A stretch of 64,000 bases of DNA. Source: Phycisphaerae bacterium. Its GTDB lineage: Bacteria; Planctomycetota; Phycisphaerae; UBA1845; Fen-1342. The translations under genes were made by a program, and so were the position numbers. Every line of letters begins with the position of its first letter. The stretch's first letter is position 1. The notes under the pieces were generated by a model. The model saw only the letters and a list, made by a program, of their open reading frames with translations, did no database searches and was not told the DNA's origin. This document shows, piece by piece, positions 16,370-24,877 of this stretch. The stretch lies in the NCBI GenBank assembly GCA_017999985.1, contig JAGNKU010000008.1:228698-292697 (forward strand), written 5' to 3'.

Positions 16370-18946
16370 TCACGCGTCCGCCGTTAACACCTGTTCCAGA
16401 TTGCCGGCTGCCCGCTCGCTGATCTGCACAAGCTTCTCGACGCCGCGTGCCGTCCGTTCGGCTGTACTGGCACCCGCCAGGCCGCCGACGCTGGACGCCA
16501 GGAACGTACCTTGCACGGCTATCTTCTGCTCCATCGCTGCCGCAAGGTTTGCTGCGGTTGGCAACGCCATAGCCGGCATCGCCGGCAGCTCGCCTAATGC
16601 ACCGGGAGCTGCCCAGCCCTCGGCCGATTCACGCAGCAACTTCGCCTGTGCGAGCGCATACCGCAGCCGGCCTTGCGCTTCCTTCAATGCCGCTTGGGCC
16701 GCGTTGATGCGCCCGGCCGATGCGGTCACCAATGCAGACTCAAACTCCGCTTGGGCATCGGCTACAGCTTTCATCGCCCGGTCGCGCTGGCCCTTGGCAA
16801 CGTCGGCCGCGTCCCGGCGGGCTTGCTCGATCTGTGCCCGCTTGGCGTCCGCCTCGTCGGCAATCCGCGCTTGCCGCTGGTCCGCCCGCTCGCTCGCCGA
16901 CGCCCTCGCGGCCTCAACGTCATACCACGGATCGACCGTGCCGCGCAGCTCGATCCATTCCTCCTCGACACGGGCTACCAGTTTTCCCGTGGTGCCGAGG
17001 AACCACTCGGTGAAGCCGACCCACAGTCGCTTCAAAAAGGCTATAACCTCGTGGATTGCGCGGGCAATTCCGTAGCATGTGTAAATGAACACGCGCTCCA
17101 TCCGCGTCGCGAAATCAGACATCGCGGTATACGCGCCCGTGCGCAGGTTTTCGAGCACCTCTAGCAAGCCCGCCGCCCCGGTTTGCCACGTGGCTTTGAG
17201 CGCTGCCCACAAGACAACCGCCGCCGCTTGCACGTCGCCGGTTGCCATTGCGTCGGCAATGCCGCCCATCACGCGGCCCGCGACCCGCTGGAGCTCACCA
17301 AAACGCTGCATCAACCATTGCAACGCCGTCGCCGCTGTGCCAGTCTGGTAGACCACAACCGCGCCAAGCGTGCCCAAGGCCGCGACCACCAGGCCAATCG
17401 GGCTAGCCAGCGCAGCGAGAGCCGCACCGCCGGCTAACGTGGCGGCCTTCAAGCCGCCGAGCACGGCCGCCAAGCCAGAGATCGCAACGCCAGCCGTTTT
17501 GAATGCTACACCGGCCGCAACCAGCGCAGCACTGGCCCCAATCACGCCGGCCGCGATGCCGCCAATCGTCACGACCAGGGACCGATTCGCATCGACCCAA
17601 GAAGCCACACCTCGCGCAACCACCGTCAGCCGCGTGATGATCTCCGTCAGCGCTGGTGCGAGCGCACCGCCGATGGTGAATACCGCCGACTGGAGCACCC
17701 GCCGCAAGCGACTGAAAGCGTCCGAAAGCCTGGCCGCCGCCGCGGCATCCTGTGTGCTAATCGTGATGCCGAGCGCTCGCGCTTCGGCCCGCATTGCCGC
17801 GAGCCCCCCCGTAGCCTCACGCACAAAAGGGAGCAGCGACCGAGCACCTTTGCCGAACACAGCCAGGGCCGCCGCCGCACGTTGACCAGGGTCGGGCAAC
17901 TTGGCTAGTGCTTCGGACACCACGGCAAACTGTGTGTCCAGCTTCAGGCCCGCGAGGTCGCCGGCAGACAATCCCAAGCGTCCCAACGCATCGGCCGCCG
18001 TCTTGCTGCCGTCCGCTGCTGCCCGGATCGTCTGTGAAAGCTTGACGATCGAATCATCGACGTCATCGCGCAGCGCACCACCAGCCGCACTAGCCGCTTG
18101 ACGCAAGCCAGCCAGGCCATCGGCCGCCGTTACCAGCGTTGGGAGCAACGCCCGGCCATTGTCGCCGAAGATCGAAAGCGCCAGGGCCGCACGCCTGGCC
18201 GGATTCTGGACACGTGACAACGCATCGGCCACGGTTTCCGCTTTGCGACCAGCTCCCAACCCCGCGAGGGCCTCAGCACTAACGCCGAGCCCGGCGCCGG
18301 CCAACGCCCTATCATTCACCACCAGGCCAAGCCGAGCCACCGCCGCAGCCGCCGTCCCGGCTGCATTCTCGACGCCAGCGAGCATCGGCAATAGGTTTGT
18401 GCCAGAGCGACCGAAGATCTGCAACGCAGCCGCCGTTCGCGTGGCCGGATCGGACACACGCGCGAGCGCTGCACTCACCGCGTCGAATTGCTGATCGGCG
18501 TTGAGCCGCATGAGCGCATCAACGCTCAAGCCAAGCCGCTGGAATGCTTCGCGTGCAACCTTGGAACCCTGTCCAGCTTCCACGAGCGAACGCTGCATCA
18601 ACCGTGCAGCCTTTTCCACGTCGCCGATAGATGTTCCGCTCAGCTCGGCCGCATAAGACAGCTCCGAGAGTGACTCGACCGACATCCCGGTACGCTTGCT
18701 CATTTTGTCCAGCGTGTCGCCCTGGCTCGCAAACGAGCGCACCGCTAGCCCGAGCGCACCGGCCGCACCCACGCCGAAAGCCGCCATGCGCACGCCGACG
18801 CGCTGAAATGAATCACCAATACCGCGCAGCGTCGCCGAGAATGCCAGAAGCCGCGCACGCGCACGCGCCAAGCCGGCCGCTATCTTGTCATTAACGCCGA
18901 GCTCGACGTAGGCGCGACCAGCCCGAATACCACCAGCATCAGCCAT
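16370..18946 (-). CDS. Phage tail tape-measure protein with triplicated N-terminal module
   Basis: 858 residues. The N-terminus GGIRAGRAYVELGVNDKIAAGL matches the tape-measure protein at 45316-47304 (TKGIRAGRAFVELGVDDKIAKGL). The module DQQFDAVSAALARVSDPATRTAAALQIFG (two runs) occurs about three times in diverged form within residues 100-370. Ala/Gly-rich hydrophobic helices follow (about 440-530, e.g. VVAALGTLGAVVVY), then a coiled-coil region (about 690-770). Tape measures set tail length and help DNA ejection. Here it is the only tail gene in the element, directly downstream of the capsid gene. Confidence 0.85.
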   Translation of the reverse strand: MADAGGIRAGRAYVELGVNDKIAAGLARARARLLAFSATLRGIGDSFQRVGVRMAAFGVGAAGALGLAVRSFASQGDTLDKMSKRTGMSVESLSELSYAAELSGTSIGDVEKAARLMQRSLVEAGQGSKVAREAFQRLGLSVDALMRLNADQQFDAVSAALARVSDPATRTAAALQIFGRSGTNLLPMLAGVENAAGTAAAAVARLGLVVNDRALAGAGLGVSAEALAGLGAGRKAETVADALSRVQNPARRAALALSIFGDNGRALLPTLVTAADGLAGLRQAASAAGGALRDDVDDSIVKLSQTIRAAADGSKTAADALGRLGLSAGDLAGLKLDTQFAVVSEALAKLPDPGQRAAAALAVFGKGARSLLPFVREATGGLAAMRAEARALGITISTQDAAAAARLSDAFSRLRRVLQSAVFTIGGALAPALTEIITRLTVVARGVASWVDANRSLVVTIGGIAAGVIGASAALVAAGVAFKTAGVAISGLAAVLGGLKAATLAGGAALAALASPIGLVVAALGTLGAVVVYQTGTAATALQWLMQRFGELQRVAGRVMGGIADAMATGDVQAAAVVLWAALKATWQTGAAGLLEVLENLRTGAYTAMSDFATRMERVFIYTCYGIARAIHEVIAFLKRLWVGFTEWFLGTTGKLVARVEEEWIELRGTVDPWYDVEAARASASERADQRQARIADEADAKRAQIEQARRDAADVAKGQRDRAMKAVADAQAEFESALVTASAGRINAAQAALKEAQGRLRYALAQAKLLRESAEGWAAPGALGELPAMPAMALPTAANLAAAMEQKIAVQGTFLASSVGGLAGASTAERTARGVEKLVQISERAAGNLEQVLTADA

Positions 18947-19005
18947 AGTCTATCCTCGCGAGGGGGGCGCGGTTTGCGCCGCGCCCCCCGAGTCTAGTGG
19001 TATTG

Positions 19006-20904
19006 CTACTCAGCTTCGCCAGTACACTTCGTCGCCGCCAGGGGTTCAACCAGCGAGCAACCAACGTCGATATAGCCTCGCCATTGCAGGCCGAGCGTAT
19101 TAAAGTCCTGCTCGGCTTGCTCGATAGTCGGCGAGTCTTTGCCGTCGAGGAAGCTCACAACCACCGCGCCGTCGGCCGGGGCCGCGAACAGATACCACGC
19201 CACGGCAGACGTGCCGGTAAACAACGTGCTATTGCTCAGCCGGGGTTCAACCGCGAGCGTCAGTGCGTTAAAATGCACGTTGCCCTCGGGTTGCCGGTCC
19301 GTGCCGTCCGCGACGTAGCGCGCGACGGTTGTAGATGCGAGCAGTTCACGCGCGGAGTTTTCCAGGGCCGGCGGAACCAGCAGCACGCGCGCCCGCAAGT
19401 CGAGGTTGTGTCCGGCCGCGTCCGTGCGAGCCGCCATATCGGCCAGGGCAACCGTTAACGCGTGCGAAGAAAGCGCCGTGTCCGTGCCGGCCAGCAAGTT
19501 ACTGTTGCCGACGCTGAAGAAGTCCGCGTCCGCGCTGTCCTTGTTCGCCAGCAGGCGCGTGTAAATCAGGTCGCTGACTGTGCGCGCGCCAGCCCGGCCG
19601 ATGTGCGCGGCCGTCTGCTGGAAAATGCCGAGATCGTCGTTGATGATATCACGCCGATCAATGCTGAGCATCATCGCCCGCGTGCTAGCCGTGACCGTCT
19701 GCTGCGAATCCTCAAGCGTGCCGTGGTGAATCTCGCCGCCAGGTGGCAATTCGGAGAAGTCCGAGCCACACAAGATGCGAATCAGCTTTTTCGACTTGAA
19801 ATCCGAGCAACTCACCACGTTTGCGAATGCGCGCCAACTCGACGGGGTTTCGCGATAGCTTTCAAGTGCAAACTTGCCGGCCGCATCGGCCAGCGCGTTG
19901 CTGAGATCGATGCTAGACAGCGCTGCGCGAATCAATCCCACCCGGTCACGCGGGGGCACCTGGCCAGACGCACGGACTGCCGTAGCGCAAATGTCCAGCA
20001 GCGAATGGCACCGCAAGTCCGCCGCTTGCTGCGCGACCCGCGCGCCGAGCTGCTTCTCGGCAATGTCCGGCCGCCCCGCCCGAAGCAGCAACGCTGCCGT
20101 GAGCAGCTCGTGCGGCTTCGCATATTCCTGCGGCGTGGTCGCGAAGCAAGGCTTGAGCACCGGCCGCTTAGCCCGCAGAATTTCCAGCTCCACCTTGTTC
20201 AAGTCCCAACCCTCGGCAATGGCCTTCGCCTCGATGGCGGGGAAAGCCGTGCCGCACAGCCGCGCGATGCCCGCCAACCGCTGTGATTCTTTCACGTCCA
20301 CCGTTTCGGTGTCAGTCGCCACCGATTCATCATCGGTCGCGGTAATGATCCTGTCTTCGTCCAATCCAGTGTTTCCTGTGTTTGCTGCGGCGCGCCTCGC
20401 CGCCAGGGATACTCTTGTGTCAGCGTCCGCCGCCAGCGCGACGATGCTTACCTCTTTCAGCTCGCCCTTCGATACGAGCGTCAATCCGTTGGCCCCAGCT
20501 TCGATGCTGCGGCCGTTCACGCGGACAGTTTGCCCCGGCTTGATGTAACTCGACACGTTCGGAGCGACTCCGACCGAAGCGCCGAGCCCCACACCAGCCT
20601 TGAGCAGGTCCGCGACGTGCACACCGGCCGACGTTCCAACCAACGTGCCGGTGATTGTGAGCTGATTATCCTTCACCTGGGGACGGCCCGTACCGACCAC
20701 GGAGCCCAGCGCGTTTTCGTGGTCCGCGAGCAGTGTCAACTGCTCCGGCATCTTGAGCCCGCGCAGGTCGATTGCCACGTCGCCCCAGCCGTCAACCTTC
20801 ATCGAGCCGCCGGTGTATGCCAGAATGCGCACACGCGGGGGGCCTTTGCCGGCCTTCGCCCGCACGAGCGTATCCGCCGCTGGAAATGTTAAAAGCTTGT
20901 TCAC
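19006..20904 (-). CDS. Prohead protease/major capsid fusion protein
   Basis: 632 residues from a GTG at 20904 that overlaps the preceding stop (GTGA) with a GAGGTG site upstream. The first about 180 residues resemble an S78-type prohead protease (RILAYTGGSMKVDGWGDVAIDL, LADHEN); the C-terminal about 300 residues resemble a Mu/HK97-type major capsid protein (DIINDDLGIFQQTAAHIGRAGA and QWRGYIDVGC near the end). It is homologous to 53337-55370 over the whole length. The protease part should cleave the scaffold region during head maturation. A capsid-encoding element without a terminase is unusual. Confidence 0.85.
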   Translation of the reverse strand: MNKLLTFPAADTLVRAKAGKGPPRVRILAYTGGSMKVDGWGDVAIDLRGLKMPEQLTLLADHENALGSVVGTGRPQVKDNQLTITGTLVGTSAGVHVADLLKAGVGLGASVGVAPNVSSYIKPGQTVRVNGRSIEAGANGLTLVSKGELKEVSIVALAADADTRVSLAARRAAANTGNTGLDEDRIITATDDESVATDTETVDVKESQRLAGIARLCGTAFPAIEAKAIAEGWDLNKVELEILRAKRPVLKPCFATTPQEYAKPHELLTAALLLRAGRPDIAEKQLGARVAQQAADLRCHSLLDICATAVRASGQVPPRDRVGLIRAALSSIDLSNALADAAGKFALESYRETPSSWRAFANVVSCSDFKSKKLIRILCGSDFSELPPGGEIHHGTLEDSQQTVTASTRAMMLSIDRRDIINDDLGIFQQTAAHIGRAGARTVSDLIYTRLLANKDSADADFFSVGNSNLLAGTDTALSSHALTVALADMAARTDAAGHNLDLRARVLLVPPALENSARELLASTTVARYVADGTDRQPEGNVHFNALTLAVEPRLSNSTLFTGTSAVAWYLFAAPADGAVVVSFLDGKDSPTIEQAEQDFNTLGLQWRGYIDVGCSLVEPLAATKCTGEAE

Positions 20905-21125
20905 GTGAGCACCTCGCATTTTGGCCAGGTCGCGCGCTGCGGCGCTGGCTTTGTCTTTCTCTTGTGTCGCCGACCCCTGTACAGCTCGCGAGCCTCGTCG
21001 CAATTGCGTGTGCCACGACATGGCGGATACAGACTACAGCCCCAGAATTGCCGGCCGCAGCTTTCGCGCAGCCGCATCGCCGCGCCGCAGAGCGGACACG
21101 GAACGAAATACTCATCACGCGCCAT
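20901..21125 (-). CDS. Topoisomerase-type C4 zinc-ribbon protein
   Basis: 74 residues with the pattern CPLCGAAMRLRES...FWGCSLYPPCRGTR, a C4 zinc ribbon as at the C-terminus of type I topoisomerases. A basic tail follows (YRGRRHKRKTK). It overlaps the capsid gene by 4 bp and the upstream gene by 1 bp (TGATG), so it is tightly coupled in the late operon. A nucleic-acid-binding role is likely. Confidence 0.65.
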   Translation of the reverse strand: MARDEYFVPCPLCGAAMRLRESCGRQFWGCSLYPPCRGTRNCDEARELYRGRRHKRKTKPAPQRATWPKCEVLT

Positions 21126-21745
21126 CAGCAGGCCCCTCGGGGCTGCGTTGCCTCGCGTATAAACTCGTCAGAGCATGCCCGGTCGCGCCTCGGCGTCTTC
21201 GGTTCGCGTGACAGTTTCCATTGCCTCGAAGCGAGCCCGATCCGCGCGAGTTCCTTCGCGACGTGGAGCAATGCTTCTTCGCGCTTTGCATCGCCGTCCG
21301 ATGGTGGACAATCCGCCAACCCATCGTGCAGGCAATGCCAGCATGCCAGCGCGAGCCGCCAGGCCGCAAAGCCAGTCTCGAGCTTGGCCAGGCCGTCGGC
21401 GTCAGCCCACGCCAGCGTGAGTGTGCGCACCGGCTTGCACTGTTCCCCGGTATCGCAATCGTACACCAAGGAATCAGCGCCGACGCATACGGGGGCGTCG
21501 TAAAACTCGCGCGTTACGGTCACACGCGGGGGGCCGTCGCCGTCCGCCGGGCCATGCCAACCGAGCCAGACAACCTCCGAGCGCATGCCGGGGCGATGAT
21601 CGTCGCCAACAAACCCCGCTTGTACGCTCACGGATAGCACCGTCTGTATCCCTTGCGGCACGCCGAGCTGGCCGAGCGATTCTTCCAACCACGCGACGGA
21701 TTTCGTCGCAATGTTCATCACCTGTTTGAGGGTGATCTCTTTCAT
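21125..21745 (-). CDS. Hypothetical protein of the capsid operon
   Basis: 206 residues starting MKEITLKQVMNIATKSV at 21745, 4-bp overlap with the sigma-like gene (ATGA). The N-terminal half is mixed alpha/beta with VTVTREFYDAP; the C-terminal half is helical with several cysteines. No recognised domain. Position between regulator and capsid suggests a morphogenesis or regulatory role, unproven. Confidence 0.5.
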   Translation of the reverse strand: MKEITLKQVMNIATKSVAWLEESLGQLGVPQGIQTVLSVSVQAGFVGDDHRPGMRSEVVWLGWHGPADGDGPPRVTVTREFYDAPVCVGADSLVYDCDTGEQCKPVRTLTLAWADADGLAKLETGFAAWRLALACWHCLHDGLADCPPSDGDAKREEALLHVAKELARIGLASRQWKLSREPKTPRRDRACSDEFIREATQPRGAC

Positions 21746-22527
21746 TCTGCATCCTCTAGAAGTTTCAGAAGCGCCAGCACCGGCGGCGCTACGTCGTCAA
21801 TTTCCGAAAGCGCCGCGTCGAGGTCACGCTTGGCCGCGCGGAGCCGCTTTTCCCAGGTTGACACCGGGATTTGATGTTCTTGTGCAAGGTCTTCTTTTGA
21901 CGCCCCCGGACGGTCAGCCAACCGGGCTAGTGTTCGTTTTGTTGTTGGCGACAATCGCCCGAGCACGGCCACCGCCTGTTTTCGCGCGTCGCCGCCGCGG
22001 GCCTCGCGTCGCGAAATCCGCAGGGGTTCGGGCTGCTCAACCGGGGGCGCGTCTTCTGGTACGTCCGCGTCCGGGTCAACCAGCCGATCCTCGACGACCC
22101 GCACGCCGCATTGCCGCCGCGCCGTTCGGCGTGCATTCTGCAAGGCGTACTTGATTCTCGCCTTTACGTGCCCCTCGCACCCGCCAGGGCCAGCCCGCGA
22201 CGGGTCATAGTTTGCCACGGCGTCCCACGCCGCCAAGCGGGCAACCTGGGCTAGATCGTCTTCGTCAAGGCCGGCGTTGTCCGCCCGCGTCGGCCGTTGC
22301 CAGTCCTGGATTTCTGTCGGCTGTGAATCAGCGTCCTGATCCAACCCCGGGTCGATGTCCCGGCCCCAGTCATCTTCGCTGGGCTCGTGGTCGTCGTCGA
22401 AATCCGCCCGGCCATGCTCTAGGTGTTTCGTCAGATCGGCCCGTCGGCGGAAGTGCCAGACGGCCTCGCGCACCCAACGCTCGATTGAATCGGCGCCGGG
22501 CACGTCGTCCCCATTGCGACGTGTCAT
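21742..22527 (-). CDS. Sigma-70-like transcription factor
   Basis: 261 residues. A long acidic N-terminal part (about 30-85) precedes a region-2-like helical segment (LARLAAWDAVANYDPSRAG in outline, then GHVKARIKYALQNARR, about 90-130). The C-terminal region-4-like HTH reads LGRLSPTTKRTLARLA...SKEDLAQEHQIPVSTWEKRLRAAKR (two runs, about 190-240). As first gene of the five-gene block sigma, 206-residue protein, zinc ribbon, capsid, tape measure, it could direct late transcription of the element. Sigma identity rests on pattern only. Confidence 0.55.
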   Translation of the reverse strand: MTRRNGDDVPGADSIERWVREAVWHFRRRADLTKHLEHGRADFDDDHEPSEDDWGRDIDPGLDQDADSQPTEIQDWQRPTRADNAGLDEDDLAQVARLAAWDAVANYDPSRAGPGGCEGHVKARIKYALQNARRTARRQCGVRVVEDRLVDPDADVPEDAPPVEQPEPLRISRREARGGDARKQAVAVLGRLSPTTKRTLARLADRPGASKEDLAQEHQIPVSTWEKRLRAAKRDLDAALSEIDDVAPPVLALLKLLEDAE

Positions 22528-22746
22528 CGCACCCTCTTATATCTACCCGGAAACGTCCCGGATTTTGAAGATTTGTCGGGATTTTTTTCCGAAATCCCTC
22601 ACGGCGACCCGGCCGCGCGCGGACCGGGCGCTTCCCCCTGACACCAGTAACGTACCAAAAAAAGTCAACGGCGTCAAGGGTATTCGGGCTATGAATGCGA
22701 TTTTCTCGCAAGGTACGCCGGGGGCGCGGGTTACGGCGTTGATCTT

Positions 22747-23052
22747 TCACGATGTTACCCCGTCCGCCGGCAATTCGACGCACCGCCGAGCCCGCAAGGC
22801 TGCCGACCGCAGCCGCTGAGCAGCTCGGCGCACCGCCACGGCAGGGGGGAAGCCGTCGGCTAGTGATAACCAACTCTCAGAAAGCAACGCCGCCGGGTCG
22901 TCGCCGTACCACCGCCGGTAGCGCGCGCATTCCCTGAGCAGCTCGGCTACGGCCGGATCGTCCGGCGCGTTAGTGACGTATTGCGTCCGGCGCGGTATGC
23001 CTTGATCGTAAGTCTTGTGTTTTCCCGCCCTTAAGCAACTCCCCGAGCGCAA
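22747..23052 (-). CDS. Hypothetical ORF crossing the right 21-bp repeat
   Basis: 101 codons; the first about 20 lie outside the element and the repeat itself encodes part of residues 20-27. The element-internal part (DPAVAELLRECARYRRWYGD, LLSESWLSLADG) looks like a real helical protein. The integrated start is therefore host-side. In the excised circle the same frame would run back into the integrase 3' end, where a GTG is available. Possibly a chimera made by integration. Confidence 0.35.
   Translation of the reverse strand: MRSGSCLRAGKHKTYDQGIPRRTQYVTNAPDDPAVAELLRECARYRRWYGDDPAALLSESWLSLADGFPPAVAVRRAAQRLRSAALRARRCVELPADGVTS
22973..22993. repeat. Right copy of 21-bp direct repeat, candidate attR
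   Basis: Identical to 12139-12159. Immediately inside, 22970-22972 reads TAA on the minus strand, in frame with the integrase as it would be joined in the circular form. That is the expected native stop codon and strongly supports these repeats as the recombination sites. Confidence 0.8.
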
Positions 23053-23381
23053 CCCTCTTCATAACCACTCTCGCGCTCGGTCGCAGCTTTCACGCCTACG
23101 CGCTGCCCCCGTCCCTCCCCGCGGGCAAGCACCGTCCGTACCCGGTCACCGACCTCGACTCGCGCGTCCGGCCGGTCCCGGTCCTGGGCCATAAGCGCGC
23201 CGTAGGGCGTTCACGGCATCACGGCATGGCGACGTGGGCGGTCACCGCCAGACGGATGGCGACCTCGTCGCAGCTTTACGCGGCCGCCGAACGCCCGCCG
23301 CGGCCACTGCACTTCTGGTAGGCCTACACCGCGATGAGCCTTACAAGGCGGGTGCCAAGCCAAGCAATCAGGCTCGACAGT
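23053..23381. other. Non-coding GC-rich gap
   Basis: About 330 bp between the right repeat of the element and the CBASS operon end. No gene, tRNA or clear terminator was found. It begins with a short pyrimidine-rich stretch and then is uniformly GC-rich. Confidence 0.4.
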
Positions 23382-24437
23382 TCAGCGAAGGCTGACCAGA
23401 TCCCGAGAGACGGCGGAGCGAGTCTCGTCGGTGTCGAACTTCCAATTGGTCTCTCTGGTTATCCCGTCGAGAACCCAATTACGAAGCGGCGCAAGCTGCC
23501 GGTGGGCCTCCTCGCGACCGAAGTGAATCAGCTGCTCGATATGTTCGACGCTGTCCAGGTGCCAAGTACTATCGGGGAGGTCGAAGTCAACGCGATGAAA
23601 ATGTTCGCCTAGCATGAACTCGGCCACGCGCATCGTCCCCTCGCTTTGAGAAAGCGACATCACATCGATGAGCCGCGGACCCCACCAGGCGAGGCCCGCA
23701 CCGTTGGGGGGCACAAGCGAATACCGACCTCGTCCCGTACCGACGGAGAGCGCCTGTACACCGTCGAAATCGCGTGGTCCAGGGTTGCGAAGGCGAAGCA
23801 CCTCCGCGAGGGCGATGAGCACGGGATTATTCGCCCAGAGGCCGCCGTCGCTGTAGGCGCTGCCGGGACCGATCGCCGCGTGCGGGAAGTACGTGGGTGC
23901 CGCGGCTGTCGCCAGGGCGATATCAACTGCCTGGAAGTTCCGATCGCGAGTACTCGCGTCTGGAAGATGAGGCGTCTTGAAGACAACTGGCGAGCCGCGC
24001 GACAGATCGACGGCCGGGATGAGCACGCGCATCTTCGCGTGGAGGAGGGTCTTGGTTCCGAAGACCTCCTGGAGCGCGCGCCGAAGCTCTGCCGAGTCGT
24101 AGCGCGCCTGGAACAGATCGTCATACGTGAGGCCCAGATGACGAAGGCGGCGAGCAAGGAGCGCTCGCGCAATGCCCCCGAACCAGCCGCACTTCATCGG
24201 CGCCGCGCGGGTGAACACCTTTGGGCCGGCGTTTCTGTAGAAGTCGACGATCCGGCTGGCCGGCTCGCCAAGTGCCACGGCCAGCGCGATGATCCCACCT
24301 GTTGAGGTGCCGGCCGCCAAGTCGAAGTACCGGCCAATCGGTGCCCCGATCTCGCGTTCGAGCTCTGCAAGGAAAGACGCAGTGAAGGCGCCACGAATTC
24401 CACCGCCGTCGAGACTGAGAATGCGAAACCGGCTCAC
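23382..24437 (-). CDS. capV: CapV-type patatin-like phospholipase, CBASS effector
   Basis: 351 residues from a GTG at 24437 that overlaps the E2-like gene stop (GTGA). Patatin signature: the oxyanion loop LDGGGIRGAF (about 6-15), nucleophile elbow GTSTGG (about 43-48) and catalytic Asp in SDGGLWANNP (about 193). Such effectors are activated by a cyclic (oligo)nucleotide and degrade membrane phospholipids, killing the infected cell. It is last in the operon CD-NTase, E2, effector. All catalytic residues are present, so it is probably functional. Confidence 0.9.
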   Translation of the reverse strand: MSRFRILSLDGGGIRGAFTASFLAELEREIGAPIGRYFDLAAGTSTGGIIALAVALGEPASRIVDFYRNAGPKVFTRAAPMKCGWFGGIARALLARRLRHLGLTYDDLFQARYDSAELRRALQEVFGTKTLLHAKMRVLIPAVDLSRGSPVVFKTPHLPDASTRDRNFQAVDIALATAAAPTYFPHAAIGPGSAYSDGGLWANNPVLIALAEVLRLRNPGPRDFDGVQALSVGTGRGRYSLVPPNGAGLAWWGPRLIDVMSLSQSEGTMRVAEFMLGEHFHRVDFDLPDSTWHLDSVEHIEQLIHFGREEAHRQLAPLRNWVLDGITRETNWKFDTDETRSAVSRDLVSLR

Positions 24438-24877
24438 GCCGCGGCCTCCGTATCGAGGTGGACCAGTACGGGATGGACGCCACCGCCTTGCCACGCCCCG
24501 GTTACCAGCCAACTCTCGTAGAAGAAGAGCCAGTAACAAAGCCACGGCACGATCGTGGTCGCAAGTGGCAAGTCGGATCGGAAATCGCTGTGAAAGAGGC
24601 ACGGACAATCGTCTGCGAACGTGTGCGGGATGCGCTCTTCCGGTTTTCGACGCCGGAGTTTTGGCTCCTCGACCCACACTTTCGGCCTCTCCCGGATGCC
24701 GTATTCGATTCGCACACGATAGCTCGAGTTCATCGGTGTGGGCTGAACCACGCCGCGACAGACGAGCACGGTCCGCCCCTTCCGCTTCGAGAACCAGCAG
24801 CGAAAGCCAGGGTGAAGCTGCATCATCCACATCCGCTGTTCGTGCGGCCCGATGGTAGCGATCCGGGTGGGGTGCAT
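24434..24877 (-). CDS. E2-like protein of type II-short CBASS
   Basis: 147 residues from the ATG at 24877 (MHPTRIATIG), overlapping the CD-NTase stop (TGATG). The C-terminal half carries the prokaryotic E2-family pattern: CPCLFHSDFRSDLP with the candidate active-site Cys at about 92, then TIVPWLCYWLFFYESWL and GAWQGGGVHP. In short type II CBASS an E2-like protein without a fused E1 is thought to act on the CD-NTase in a ubiquitin-transfer-like way. There is no E1 or JAB gene here, so it is the short form. Confidence 0.8.
   Translation of the reverse strand: MHPTRIATIGPHEQRMWMMQLHPGFRCWFSKRKGRTVLVCRGVVQPTPMNSSYRVRIEYGIRERPKVWVEEPKLRRRKPEERIPHTFADDCPCLFHSDFRSDLPLATTIVPWLCYWLFFYESWLVTGAWQGGGVHPVLVHLDTEAAA

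Noticed and set aside
16213..24502. Shared 15-mer TTGCCACGCCCCGGT (16213 and 24488) as att sites
   Set aside because: One copy is inside the CBASS E2-like gene and no integrase adjoins; the 21-bp pair explains the element far better.
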